A stretch of 64,000 bases of DNA from Pseudevernia furfuracea (lineage: Eukaryota; Ascomycota; Lecanoromycetes; Lecanorales; Parmeliaceae), in assembly GCA_022315425.1 (NCBI GenBank), contig JAIUPT010000030.1:1-64000 (forward strand), written 5' to 3'. Below the pieces are notes generated by a model that did no database searches, was not told the origin of the DNA, and saw nothing but the letters and a program-made list of their open reading frames with translations. The stretch's first letter is position 1, and every line of letters starts with the position of its first letter. Shown here in pieces: positions 1 to 11,916 of the stretch. Made by a program: the position numbers and the translations under genes.

Positions 1-142
1 GTGTCTACTTAAGCTACGAAGAGTAATTACGGGCTACTGCTTAGACTATATTGTAAGAGAAATCTTTCTTCGACTAGTCGAAACAGGGTAAAAACTCTCG
101 CTATTCTTTCTTATCGTATCTTCTTGTCGCATAGTCTTCCTA

Positions 143-3100
143 TCACACTGCGTTCCCTAGTCTGTTCGTACGAATTCGTGTGTCTTCTTGAAGTACTTGT
201 TGCTGCTTCTATTATTGCCTGCCATATAGCTGCTTCTTAGCCAGCGAGAACTATTCTAGAAGGTCAATCGAGATCAGTCATCGCGCTGCGGCCTTTGCCC
301 CTCGCGAGATTGTTAGCATCTCTCTCAGATTAGCTGTCTCAGTCTTCTTCAGAAGAGTTTATCTCTCGCTTCTCAGCCTTGAATAGAATAGAAGAACGTG
401 TCTAATATTCTATTTTCTTTAGTCACACTCGCATACGAAAGAGAGTATCTCAGAGATTCTACACATATGCAGAAAGTGTGTTAAATCAATCTTCTCTGTT
501 CGTAGCTGGGTTAGAGCGAAGCTCTCTGCTTTTGTTAGATCTTCATAAAGAGATCTTCTATTTGATCATAGATCTCCCCTTTGTGCGGGACTGCGTCGTT
601 CTTCTGAGATTCCAGTCTGATACTAAGCTCACACTGCTTCTCAGACTGCTTTCTGTCAGTCTTTAACAAGATCTCTAGCTCTTCTTGATATTCTTTCTTC
701 GTCAGATGTCTACAGAGAGTCTCAATTTTCGAATCGAAGCGTTCTTAAAATTCACTCTTCTTTATCTTCTACTGAGATCTAAAGAACTACTCGTCTTTTA
801 TCTCGTTTCTCTCTTAGCTTTCTTCGAATCCTCGCATTTCCTAGCTTCGTAACGAGATAACTATCTCTAAGTGCTTGATTTCGAAGTATTGCTTGATTTA
901 TCGTGATCTGAAGAGAGGGAATCCCTATCTTCGCTTCGACGACTCTCTTATTGATGACTTTGTATATCTCGACTACTCTTCGCAGATATTTATTCTGTAT
1001 AGTCTCTAGAGTCTTAACGTGAGATCGCTTGCTATCTCGAAGATCTCGTGATGTGTGTCACGTTGCTGCTGCGTATGTCATCGCTGATCGTACGATAGAG
1101 CTATACACTTGTCTTGCTTTGTTTAGTGTGGCGTCCCATGTTGAGACTGCAGTTATTAATAGTGCTCTGCATTGCGATTTCATCTTGACCTTGACTTCTC
1201 TAATATGAGATCCTCAACGAAGTTTGTCGTCGATCTGCAGTTCTAACACGCGAATACTAGTCTTTGACTTTGTCGTTGCAGAGTCTAGATCGACGCTGAC
1301 TCTCATATTGAACTTCCCTGAACTCCTTATCAGGTGAATTAGCTCGTATTTCTTTGACGCGAACGTCGCTCCATGAGTCCCTGCCCATTGCAGACAGATT
1401 TCGTATACTTTTCTAAGAGTCTCGTAGTTTGTCTCAGTGCTCTTCTTATATATCAGTAGATAAATATCGTCAACGAATTCTCCTACTTGCAGTTTCAACT
1501 TGATCTTCGCACATCTCTCAATCAAGAGAGCGTTGAAGAATAGAAAAAGAATAGACGACATCGAAGATCCCTATGAGATCCCCGTCTCTGTAGACTTCAG
1601 CCTGCTTGTTATTCTTTCTAGAGTGAGAGAGGTTTCTCTGTCAGTAAGAAAGCTTCTTATTCAGTTCACAATCAGCTTCGAAATCCCCTTCTATCTAAGA
1701 TTGTGAAGCAGACGATGATAAAAGACGTTATCGAAAGCCTCTGTCATATCTAGTAAAAGAAGACTAACAACTTTGTTCTTTTCACAATCTCAGACTATGT
1801 GCACTGCATCTATTATCGTTTTCAGAGCTGTCTTCGTAGATCTCTTTCTTCTAACTCTTATCTATTCTGACGAGAGAAGGTCATTATCTTCTGCGCAGTC
1901 ACTAAGTCTGCGCGCAATTACTGTCTTCAGTGTCTTCCCCAGTGTACTTAAGAGTGCTATTGACCTATACGACTTCGATTCGAAGTAGTTCTTCTTCTTT
2001 GACTTTCTTAATATAATAATATTAGTCTTACGAAACTTCTTAGAATGATAATTCACGTCTACGCATATCTGAAATAAGTGTCTAAACTTGAAGAGTAGCT
2101 TCTCTGTAACTAGTCTTAAAAAGCGATTTGACAGATCATCTATCTCTGAAGCTTTGTCTGATTTTAATCTAAAGATAGTCTTACGTATCTCTTTCTTCGT
2201 GATCTAATTACTTATTAACAGCGAAGAAGAATAGACTGCTTTTAGAATATCGAAGATATCTATCTAAGGGAAAGAAGAAAAGAAAGTCTTTCTTAGAGTA
2301 TTAACTTTTTCTTCAAACGTAGTGACTAGACTCTTCTCTATTCTTCTTATTGACGAGAACTTCGACAGAGACTTAAGACATGTGTTATCGTTTCTCGCTC
2401 AGCTGACTATGTCTTAGACCTCTTTAAATGATTACGTTATCTCGTACACTTCTCTGCGAAAGTGAAGAGTCTTGATCTTACTTATTATCTTGTCTCTCTT
2501 CTTGAGTGTCGCTCTTTATACGTGCTCTGCGTGCTCGCTACGACTGACTCGATATCGAAATGTCTTAGTCTTCGCTTTCTTTGTTGTTAGACTGCACTCT
2601 TCGTCCCAGAATAACTTATCTTTTTCTAACGACTTAGTCTACGATACTGTGTTCTTCACTATCTTATCAAGTTCTCTATAGAGCAGACTAACATAGTTAT
2701 CGATCTGCTTCGAATTTGTTAGAGGGTCTAATAAGAGTGTCGCGTCTAGTACTTGAGCTTCTCTAGCTATTTCTTCTGATTTTGTTATCTTTTAAGCACG
2801 ACGTCGCTATTTCGAGACGCTCTCCGTTATCAGATCGAGCTTCGTAAGTATTAAGAGATAATTCGAGTCATGCTACAGATCCGATTCTACTTGATAACGA
2901 ACTATTATCTTCGTTGCCTCTGAAGTAGTGAAGACTAGATCGATCGCACTCTTCTATTCTCGAGATCTTCACGTTACTACTTTCTTTGATAGAACTAGAT
3001 TTATTCTTCTCTCTACAGTTACTGCAATCAGATCGTTCGTCTCTTTATGATACGAGAATCTGTCAGAGTTATTTTAGTTAAAATAATATAGATTGAAGTT

Positions 3101-3547
3101 CTCGAGCAAGAGATACTTCTTAGACTTCTGCAGAAGTTCTAAAATCTGTGATAGACTAGAGGGATTCTTTATCGAGAATAGCGATGGGCTCGAATTATAG
3201 ATATTGTGAATTGAGAGTCTCTCGATTCGATTCGCTTGCTCTCCCTATCTGGGTCGGATTCTCAGCGTACTTATATTCTTTGTCACGAACTTCATATCTC
3301 AGTTCTTCGAATTCAGTCTCTTATTAATATAGAAGCACACTCTCGTATCCTTTCTCAAGCGATGTGTTAGGTGAAACTAATTAGTCTCTAAGTTATACGA
3401 GGATTCTATATGCGAGTTGAAGCTTGATTCTTGAATCGCAAGTACGTCAGTATCTTGAATCCCTGCGTCTGCTAGCAAGGCAGTTATTGTTTTTAATTTA
3501 TTTCTTATATTGTACTGCAAGATTCTCAGCGTCGCGATATTCTTTAT
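143..3547 (-). pseudogene. LINE copy 1 ORF2 (endonuclease-reverse transcriptase) relic
   Basis: Colinear with copy 2 ORF2. From the position of the old start codon (now ATA at 3545-3547) to the TGA at 143-145 there are exactly 1134 codons, the same number as in copy 2, so only substitutions have accumulated. Visible blocks are the endonuclease start (about 3130-3547), the reverse transcriptase block (2056 down to 1214) with the YVDD-type motif read as FVDDIYLL, and a C-terminal Cys/His tail. Many in-frame stops make it dead. Confidence 0.8.
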
Positions 3548-5307
3548 AGATTATCGTTGTCTGATATCTCTATATCTTCTTGATCTGTGATTACTTTTAC
3601 TTGCTATGCTGACTGTATAGCGCTTATTATCTCTTTCAACGTTGAGTTATACGTTATCTCTCTAGAGGCGGAGATCTCGCTGACAGGGCTTCTCTATTAA
3701 GAGAGAGATTGCGTGACCTTCTCGAGAACACTCGATACTGCGATTATCTGTTATTCTAGCGCTTCAGCGACAGTAGAGAGTTAAAAGCGTGTCGTTGATC
3801 TCTCTACTCTCTGCTTGTCTCTCTACACATTCTAACTTCTTCTCTAAGTCTTTAACGTCTCTCTCAACTCGATTATCTCTAAGACTGTCTTTCTCTTCTT
3901 CTTTGAGCCTATCAGTATAAATTCGTTACCTCTTTTCAGAGGTGTCGAAGATGATCTCTCCCTTAGCGACTTATACAGTAAGAGCTTAGTCGCTATTCTC
4001 TAACGCGTTCTCTAAGCTTTTCTGACTCTTATTGAGCAGATCTTCTCGTACGCTGCGTGACCTGTGCCCTCGCAGTCAGCGCAGGCCTTTGACGTCTCTG
4101 ACGTCTTCTCCTGATAACTGCGTGTGTTATGATCTTGACTGCATTCTGCGCAGCGCGTAGGGTTTGAGCACTCTCTAGTCATATGTCTCTGTTTCTGACA
4201 GTTATAACACTGCATAGCTATTGCTATCTGATCAAATCTTTTCACTCTCTTCATCTCACTTGCCTCGATTAGATGCTTTCTAATAAGGTCGTCAGTCATC
4301 TTCGTCGTCGCGACGTGCAGCATCAGAGAGGAGTATAGCTTCCTCTCTCTCCCTTCTGCCGCGCCAACGCCGTGATATCATCGTGCCTTGACTATCTCGA
4401 GTTCTGAGTGCAGACTTCGATTCTCTATCTCTATTCTTTTCTTGATAACAGTCTAATTGTCTATATCGAATTTCGAAATTCTTATCCCGTGAATCATTAC
4501 TAAAAAGGACTTTCTCACTACTACTGTCGAGTTATATATCTCTAACACTCATCTCGTATCTTTCTCGAGAGTCTCTCTAATCTCTTACGTAGTCGTCTGC
4601 AGTAACAGATCTTCGCTTCGAAGTCTATTTATTATAACGATCTGCTCTGACGAGATATGCTTCTGTTTATTCTTGAAGACGACGAGAATTCTCTCGCTCT
4701 TTATCTTCTTTATTGTCACTCTTTTCTTCTCTCTATGTATAACTATCAAGATCTAACGCTTCTTTCTCGTATTCTCGATCTCGAACGATATTAGACGTGA
4801 GACTGACCCCGTTGCTTCGTTTGCTGCTGATTCGAACGAGTTTCTCTATGCTCAGCTTTCTACTGAGAATCTATTTCGCGTGAGAGTACTTTCTTAGCTA
4901 TCGCAGCCCTCTCGTAAGCTCTATTTTTTACTCTTTCTCTGACGTTCTCCGTTAGCTTTTTATATGTATACTTTGACCTGGTCTATGCTCTCCTGAAGCA
5001 CCTTTCAAGTTGACGCGTTTAGATCCTCGTACGACGTGTTTTCTATGGTCTCTAGGGTCGCAATAGTCGCAGTTGTCTATTTCTCCGCGTTTTCCACGTG
5101 TAGACTTGCTCTTCGTTCGTTGCTATTTGTTAGTGACGACGATATCCTTCTCGTCGCGTCCCCGTGTCCCTCTCCTTCTCCGCCCCCGCGCCGGCGACGC
5201 TCCCCTCTCTCATCGGCAGCATAGTCTGCTGCTATTGCCCCAGTTATCTCCTCCTTGCGTTTCTCAAACGCTTCGCTACCTGTCATTTTTCGACTCATCT
5301 CGTTCAT
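3544..5307 (-). pseudogene. LINE copy 1 ORF1 (gag-like, zinc-knuckle) relic
   Basis: The reading starts at ATG 5307 (MSRKMTGSEAFEKRK) and stays in one frame for 587 codons to a TAA at 3544-3546, interrupted by in-frame stops. An acidic/basic low-complexity N-terminus is followed by CCHC-type knuckles near 4050-4230: CYNCQKQRHMTREC, then CAECSQDH and CADCEGTGHAAYEKIC. These would bind the element's own RNA. This copy keeps the knuckle cysteines that copy 2 has lost by C-to-T change (CYNC became YYNY there), while other positions are worse here. The ORF is 3 codons longer than in copy 2 (one 9-nt indel). Confidence 0.8.
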
Positions 5308-5323
5308 TCAAATCGACCTCGCT

Positions 5324-6060
5324 CTTTGACACTTAATAAAGACGCTTCGATTAATTCGAGATTATATTCGAGAGCAAAGCGTTTAATTGTTAATTAAAAA
5401 GTAATATTAATTGTTATAGATTTAAAATATATAAAGAATTAATAATATTAATTTAAATATTTCACTTAGTTAATATAATATAGTTTAACTATATGTAGTT
5501 CGACTATATGTAGTTATAACTACGTGTGTATTAATTAGTTTTATTATTAATTAAAAAGTAATATTATTAATTATAAGTTTAGAATATATATAATAATAAT
5601 AATAATAGTTTAAGTATAAAAGAAGATAAAAGTTGTTTATAAATTAAATATATTATATTTTAATAAAGTTAAAAGTTTATTAATAAAAAGAGTTATATTT
5701 AAAGTTGAGTTAATAATAGTATATATTAAGTAATAAATAGTAATAAGAGTAATTAAAATTAAAATATAATTATATATATTTTAAAGATTAAAAGTTTAAA
5801 TAGTTAATTAAGTTTAAATAAGTAGTTAGTTAAAAAAGAAAAAATAGAATTATATAAGTTAATAAAGTATAAAAAGAGTATAAATTAATAAAGTATAAAA
5901 AGAGTTATATAATATATAATATAAAGATGTTAAGAGTGTAAGTAAGTATTAGTGTTTATGTGATTAATAAAGTTTTTGTTTAAGATGTTATAAAGTTATT
6001 AAATTATATAAAGTAAATAAGAGAGTAAAAGAAGAAGTAAGTAAGAAGTATAAAGAATTC
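5324..6060. other. AT-rich spacer between the two inverted LINE copies
   Basis: Very AT-rich, with runs such as TTAATTAAAAAGTAATATTA appearing twice (about 5388 and 5549) and short palindromes of the ACTATATGTAGT type near 5490-5520. No gene is visible; the short open frames here are antisense shadows of the LINE 5' ends. Positions 5390-5560 recur, inverted, at about 11400-11640, just beyond the 3' end of copy 2. It may be RIP-decayed repeat DNA; I cannot identify the parent. Confidence 0.7.
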
Positions 6061-6085
6061 AGCGAGATCGATTTAAATAAACGAG

Positions 6086-7840
6086 ATGAGTCGAAAAATA
6101 ACAGATAGCGAAGCGTTTGAGAAACGCAAGAAGAAGACAACTGAGGCAATAACAGCAGACTATACTGTCGATAAGAGAGAGAAGCGTCGCCGACGCGAGG
6201 GCGGAGAAGAAGAGGGACACGAGGACGCGACGAAAAGAATGCCGCCGCCACTAACAAATAACAACGAACGAAGAGCAAGTCTACACGTGGAAAACGCGAA
6301 GAAACAGACAACTGCGACTATTACGACCCTAGAGACCATAGAAAACACGTCGTACGAGGATCTAAACGCGTCAACTTAAAAGATGCTTCAGAGGAGTATA
6401 GGTCAGGTCAAAGCATACATATAGAAAGCTAACGAAGAACGTCAGAGAAAGAGTAAGAAATAGAATTCACGAGAGGGCTGCGATAGCTGGGAAAGTACTC
6501 TCACGCGGAATAGATCTTTAGTAGAAAGCTGAGCACAGAAAAACTCGTTCGAACCAGCAGCAAACGAAGCAACGGGGTCAGTCCCACGCCTAATATCGTT
6601 CGGGATCGAGAACACGAGAAAGAAGCGTCAGATCTTGATAGTCATATATAGAAAGAAGAAAAGAATAACAATAAAGAAGATAAAGAGCGAGAGAATTCTC
6701 GCCGCCTTCAAGAATAAACAGAAGCATGTCCCGTCAGAGCAGATCGTTACAGTGAATAGGCTCCGAAGCGAAGATCTGTTACTACAGACGACTACGTAAG
6801 AGATTAAAGAGATTCTCGAGAAAGACACGAGGTGAGTGTTAGAGATATATAACTCGACAGTAGTAGTGAGAAAGTTCTTTTCAGTAATAATTCACGGGAT
6901 GAGAATTTCGAAATTCGATACAGACAATTAGACTATTATTAAGAAAAGAATAGAGATAAAGAATCGAAGCCTGCACTTAAAACTCGAGATAGTCAAGACA
7001 CGATGATATTACGACGTTGACGCGATAAAAGAGAGAGAAAGAAAGCTATACTCCTCTCTAATGCTACACGTCGCGACGGCGGAGATAACTAACGACCTCA
7101 TTAAAAAGCATCTAATCGAAGCAAGTGAGATGAAGAGAATAAAAAGATTTGATTAGATAGTAACAGCTATGTAGTATTATAACTATCAGAAACAGAGACA
7201 TATGACTAGAGAGTGCTCAAACCCTACGCGCTGCGCAGAATACAGTCAAGACCATGACACACGCAGTTATCAGGAGAAGACGTCAGGGACGTCAAAGGCC
7301 TGCGCTGGCTGCGAGGGCACAGGTCACGCAGCGTACGAGAAGACCTGCTCAGTAAGGGTTAGAGAAGCTCAGAGAACGCGTCAGAGAATAGCGACTAAGT
7401 CTCTACTGTATGAGTCGCTAAGAAAGAGATCACCTTCGACATCTCTAAAAAGAGGTGACGAATTTATACTAATAGACTCAAAGAAGAAGAGAAAGACAGT
7501 CTCAGAGATAATCGAGTTGAGAGAGACGTTAAAGACTCAGAGAAGAAGTTAGAGTATGTAGAGAGACAAGCAGGGAGTAGAGAGACCAACGACACGCTTT
7601 TAACTCTCTACTGTCGCTGGAGCGCTAAAACAGCAGACAATCGCAGCACCGAGTGCTCTCAGAAAGACCACGTAATCTTTCCCTTAACAGAAGAGCCCTA
7701 TCAACGAGATCTTCGCCCCTAGGGAGATAACGTATGACTCAACGTTAAAAGAGATAATAAGCGCTATGCAGTCAGCACAGCAAGTAGAAGTAATCACAGA
7801 TCAAGAAGATACAGAGATGTCAGACAACGATGATCTATGA
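6086..7840 (+). pseudogene. LINE copy 2 ORF1 (gag-like, zinc-knuckle) relic
   Basis: ATG at 6086 and TGA at 7838-7840 are in the same frame (584 codons), with stop codons between, for example just before 6380 and near 6420. The knuckle region (7190-7350) reads MTRECSNPTRCAEYSQD then CAGCEGTGHAAYEKTC; the first knuckle is damaged relative to copy 1. The final codons overlap the start of ORF2. Confidence 0.8.
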
Positions 7841-10800
7841 AGAATATCGCGACGCTGAGAATCTTGCAGTACAACATAAGAAATGAACTGAGAACAATAA
7901 CTGCCTTGCTAGCAGACGCAGGGATTCAAGATACTGACGTACTTGCGATTCAAGAATCAAGCTTCAACTCGCACACAGGATCCTCGTACAACTCAAGGAC
8001 TAGTCAGTTTCACCTAGCACACCGCTCGAGGAAGAATACGAGAGTGTGCTTCTATATCAACAAGAGACTGAATTCGAAGAACTGGGATATGAAGTTCGTA
8101 ACAAAGGATATAAGTACGCTGAGAATCCGGCCCAGACAGGGAGAGCAAGCGAATCGAATCGAGAGACTCTCAATTTACAATATCTATAATTCGAGCTCAT
8201 CGCTATTCTCGACAGAGAACCTCTTTAGTCTATTACAGATTCTAGAGCTTCTGTAGAAGTCTGAGAAGCATCTCTTGCTCGAGAACTTCAATCTACATTA
8301 TTCTAACTGAAATAACTCTAATAGATTCTCGTATCATAAAGAGACGAACGATCTAATTATAGTAACTGCAGAGAGAAGAATAGATCTAGTTTTATCAAAG
8401 AGAGTAGTAACGTGAAGATCTCGAGAATAGAAGAGTGCGATCGATCTAGTCTTCATTACTTCAGGGGCAACGAAGATAATAGTTCGTTATCAAGTAAAAT
8501 CGAATCTGCAGCATGGCTCAAATCACCTCTCAATACTTACGAAGCTCGATCTGACAACGAAGAGCGTCTCGAAATAGCGACGTCGTGCTTGAAAGACAGC
8601 AAAATCAGAAGAGATAGCTAGAGAAGCTCAAGTACTAGACGCGACACTCTTATTAGACCCTCTAACAAATTCGAAGCAGATCGATAACTATGTCAGTCTG
8701 CTCTATAGAGGACTTGATAAGATAGTAAAGAACACAGTATCGTGGGCTAAGTCGTTAGAAAAAGACAAGTTATTCTGAGACGAAGAGTGCAGTCTAGCAA
8801 CAAAGAAAGCGAAGACTAAGACATTTCGATATCGAGTTAGTCGTAGCGAGCACGCAGAGCACGCATAAAGAGCGACACTCAAGAAGAGAGATAAGATAAT
8901 AAGTAAGATCAAGACTCTTCACTTTCGCAGAGAAGTGTACGAGATGACGTAATCATTTAGAGAGGTCTGAGACATAGTCAGCTGGGCGAGAAACGACAGC
9001 ACATGTCTCAAGTCTCTGTCGAAGTTTTCGTCAATGAGAAGAACAGAAGAGAGTCTAGTCACTACGTTTGAAGAAAAAGTTAATGCTCTGAGAAAGACTT
9101 TCTTTTCTTCTCTCTCTTAGACAGATATCTTCGATATTCTAGAAGCAGTCTATTCTTCTTCGTTGTTAATGAATAGTCAGATTACGAAGAAAGAGATACG
9201 CAAGACTATCTTCAGATCAAAACCAGACAAAGCTTCAGAGATAGATGGCCTGTCAAATCGCTTTTTAAGGCTAGTTATAGAGAAGCTGCTCTCCAAGTTT
9301 AGACACTTATTTTAGACATGCGTAGACGTGAGCTATCACTCTAAGAAGTTTCGTAAGACTAACATTATTGTGTTAAGAAAGTCAAAGAAGAAGAACTACT
9401 TCGAATCGAAGTCGTACAGATCAATAACACTCTTAAGTACACTGAAAAAGACACTAAAGACAGTGATTGCGCGCAGACTTAGTGACTGCGCAGAAGATAA
9501 TGACCTTCTCTCGTCAGAACAGATAAGAGTCAGAAGAAAGAGATCTACGAAGACAGTTCTGAAAACGATAATAGATGCAGTGCACACAGTCTGAGATTGT
9601 GAAAAGAACAAAGTTGCTAGCCTCCTCTCACTAGATATGATAGAGACTTTCGATAACGTCTCTCATTATCGCCTGCTCCACAATCTTAGACAGAAGGGGA
9701 TTTCGAAGCTGATTATGAACTGAATAAGAAGCTTCCTTACTGACAGAGAAACCTCTCTCACTCTAGAAAGAATAACAAGCAGGCTGAAGCCTGCAGAGAC
9801 GAGGATCCCATAGGGATCTTCGATATCGTCTATCCTTTTTCTATTCTTCAACGCTCCCTTGATTGAGAGATATGCGAAGACCAAGTTGAAACTGCAAGTA
9901 GAAGAATTCGTTGACGATATTCATCTGCTGACATATGGGAAGAGCACTGAGACAAACTGCGAGACTCTTAAAAAAGCACACGAAATCTATCTGCAATGAG
10001 CAGAGACTCATGAAGCGACGTTCGCGTCAAAGAAATACGAGCTAATTCACCTAATAAGGAGTTCAGAAAAGTTCAATATGAGAGTCAGCGTCGATCTAGA
10101 CTCTGTAACGACAAAGTCAAAGACTAATATTCGCGTGTTAGAACTGTAGATCGACGGTAAACTTCGTTAAGAACCTCATATTAGAGAAGTTAAGATTAAG
10201 ATGAAATCGCAATGTAGAGCACTATCAATAACTGCAGTCTCAACATGGGGCGCCACATTAAACAAAGCAAGACAAGTGTATAACTCTGTCGTACGATCAG
10301 CGATGATATACGCAGCAGCAACGTGACACACATCACGAGATCTTCGAGATAACAAGCGATCTTACGTTAAGACCCTAAAGACTATATAGAATGAATATCT
10401 GCGGAGAGTAGTCGAGACATATAAAGTTATTAATAAGAGAGTCGTCGAAGCGGAGATAGGGATTCCCTCTCTTCAAATCACGATGAATCAAGCAGTACTT
10501 CGAAATCAAGCACTTAGAGACAGTTATCTCGTTACGAAGCTAGGAAATGCGAGGATTCGAAGAAAGCTAAGAGAGAAACGAGATAGAAGACGAGTAGTTC
10601 TTCAGACCTCAGCAGAAGATAAAGAAGAGTGAATTCTAAGAACGCTTCGACTCGAAAATTGAGACTCTCTGTAGACACCTAACGAAGAAAGAATGTCAAG
10701 AAGGGCTAGAGACCTTGTTAAAGACTGATAGAAAGCAGTCTGGGAAGCAGTGTGAGCTTAGTATCAGACTGAGATCTCAGAAGAACGACGCAGCCTCGCA

Positions 10801-11241
10801 CAAAGGGGAGATCTATGATCAAATAGAAGATCTCTTCATGAAGGTCTAACAAAAGCAGAGAGCTTCGCTCTAACCCAGCTACGAACAGAGAAGATTGATT
10901 TAACACACTTTCTGCATATGTGCAGAGTCTCTGAGATACTCTCTTTCGTATGCGAGTGTGACTGAAGAAAATAGAATATTAGACACGTTCTCTTATTCTA
11001 TTCAAGGCTGAGGAGCGAGAGACAAACTCTTCTGAAGAAGACTGAGATAGCTGATCTGAGAGAGATGCTGACAATCTCGCGAGAGGCAAAGGCCGCAGCG
11101 CGATGACTGATCTCGATTGACCTTCTAGAACAGTTCTCGCTGGCTAAGGAGCAGTTATATGACAGGCAATAATAGAAGCAGCAACAAGTACTTCAAGAAG
11201 ACACACGAATTCGTACGAATAGACTAGGGAACGCAGTGTGA
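7837..11241 (+). pseudogene. LINE copy 2 ORF2 (endonuclease-reverse transcriptase) relic
   Basis: Frame kept from ATG 7837 to TGA 11239-11241 (1134 codons) with scattered stops. The N-terminus (7837-8256) reads LRILQYNIRNE and VLAIQES, the opening motifs of exonuclease/endonuclease/phosphatase folds. The reverse transcriptase block shows KSYRSITLLSTLKK (9400-9445), SLLSLDMIETFDNVSHYRLL (about 9625-9680, with a catalytic Asp) and FVDDIHLL (about 9908), the polymerase catalytic site. After it comes the VLEAE-type region typical of fungal Tad-like elements (VVEAEIGIPSLQ, near 10445) and a C-terminal zinc-binding-like segment. Confidence 0.85.
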
Positions 11242-11410
11242 TAGGAAGACTATGCGACAAGAAGATGCGATAAGAAAGAATAGCGAGAGTTTTTACCCTG
11301 TTTCGACTAGTCGAAGAAAGGTTTCTCTTGCAATATAGTCTAAGCAGTAGCTCGTAATTACTCTTCGTAGCTTGAGTAGACACGAGTATAAAATCAAATC
11401 AAATCAAAAT

Positions 11411-11776
11411 TAACAATTAATTAATACTATACGTAGTTAGAACTAGTTCTTTATTAATTATAACTTATATAGTCGAACTACATATAGTTGAATTATATTA
11501 TATTAATTAAATAAGATATTTAAACTAATATTTTTTAATTCTTTATATATTCTAAACTTATAAATATTTAAATAACTTTTTAATTAATAGTAATTAATAC
11601 TACACGTAGTTATAACTAGTTTTAACTTATTATAATTAATTATAACTTATATTATAAGTATTATTAGTTAAAACGATAATTAAAATAGTAAGATTAAGAG
11701 TATTATTAATTAAAAGAATAACTAAAATAATATTATAAAGATCACGATTAACTAGAATAGTAATACTAAGATTAAT
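11411..11776. other. AT-rich DNA, inverted match to 5390-5560
   Basis: No gene. Contains TATAGTCGAACTACATATAG and ACTACACGTAGTTATAACTA, which match the reverse complement of the spacer near 5480-5530, plus repeats of AATTAATACTA. Probably decayed repeat DNA. Confidence 0.6.
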
Positions 11777-11916
11777 TTATTATTATTATTATTATTATTG
11801 TTATTATTGTTATTATTATTATTATTATTACTATTACTATTACTATTACTATTACTATTACTATTACTATTATTATTATTATTGTTATTATTACTGTTAC
11901 TGTTACTGTCACTGCT
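11777..11916. repeat. Trinucleotide microsatellite (TTA)n/(ACT)n
   Basis: About 140 nt of TTATTATTATTA with GTT and ACT variants, grading into TTACTGTTACTGTCACTG. It opens long poly-Leu (plus) and poly-Asn/Ser (minus) frames, which I take as by-products of the repeat and not as genes. Confidence 0.95.

Larger units (their letters stand above)
1..5323 (-). mobile_element. Tad1-like LINE retrotransposon, copy 1, RIP-decayed, 3' end cut by the window
   Basis: Reverse complement of the element at 6061-11410, matching nearly base for base from window position 1 (its 3' end) to about 5323 (its 5' end). It carries a gag-like ORF1 with CCHC zinc knuckles and an ORF2 with an AP-endonuclease-like start and a reverse transcriptase. 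Differences between the two copies look like C/T and G/A transitions, for example Trp TGG in one copy and TGA in the other, and I find no net indel in ORF2. This is the pattern expected of RIP. The true 3' tail lies outside the window. Neither copy can encode an active protein as it stands. Family name (Tad1/I-like) is inferred from the domain order and from fungal host type. Confidence 0.88.
6061..11410 (+). mobile_element. Tad1-like LINE retrotransposon, copy 2, RIP-decayed, full length
   Basis: Starts at the sequence shared with copy 1 (AGCGAGATCGATTT at 6061) and ends in an A-rich tail with repeated AAATC units (about 11390-11410), as LINE tails often do. ORF1 and ORF2 overlap by ATGA at 7837. 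Order: gag-like ORF1 with zinc knuckles, AP-type endonuclease, reverse transcriptase, and a C-terminal Cys/His segment near 10910-10960. I do not see an RNase H domain. In-frame stops in both ORFs show it is inactive. Head-to-head with copy 1 it forms an inverted repeat of about 10.9 kb. Confidence 0.88.

Noticed and set aside
478..2681. Plus-strand frames over LINE copy 1 and their mirror images at 8703-10906
   Set aside because: Antisense shadows of ORF2; they match each other only because the LINE copies do.
5036..5397. Overlapping plus-strand frames at the 5' end of LINE copy 1
   Set aside because: Antisense of the gag-like ORF1 N-terminus.
1..11410. LTR retrotransposon
   Set aside because: No long direct repeats, integrase or protease; the domain order and A-rich tail are those of a LINE.
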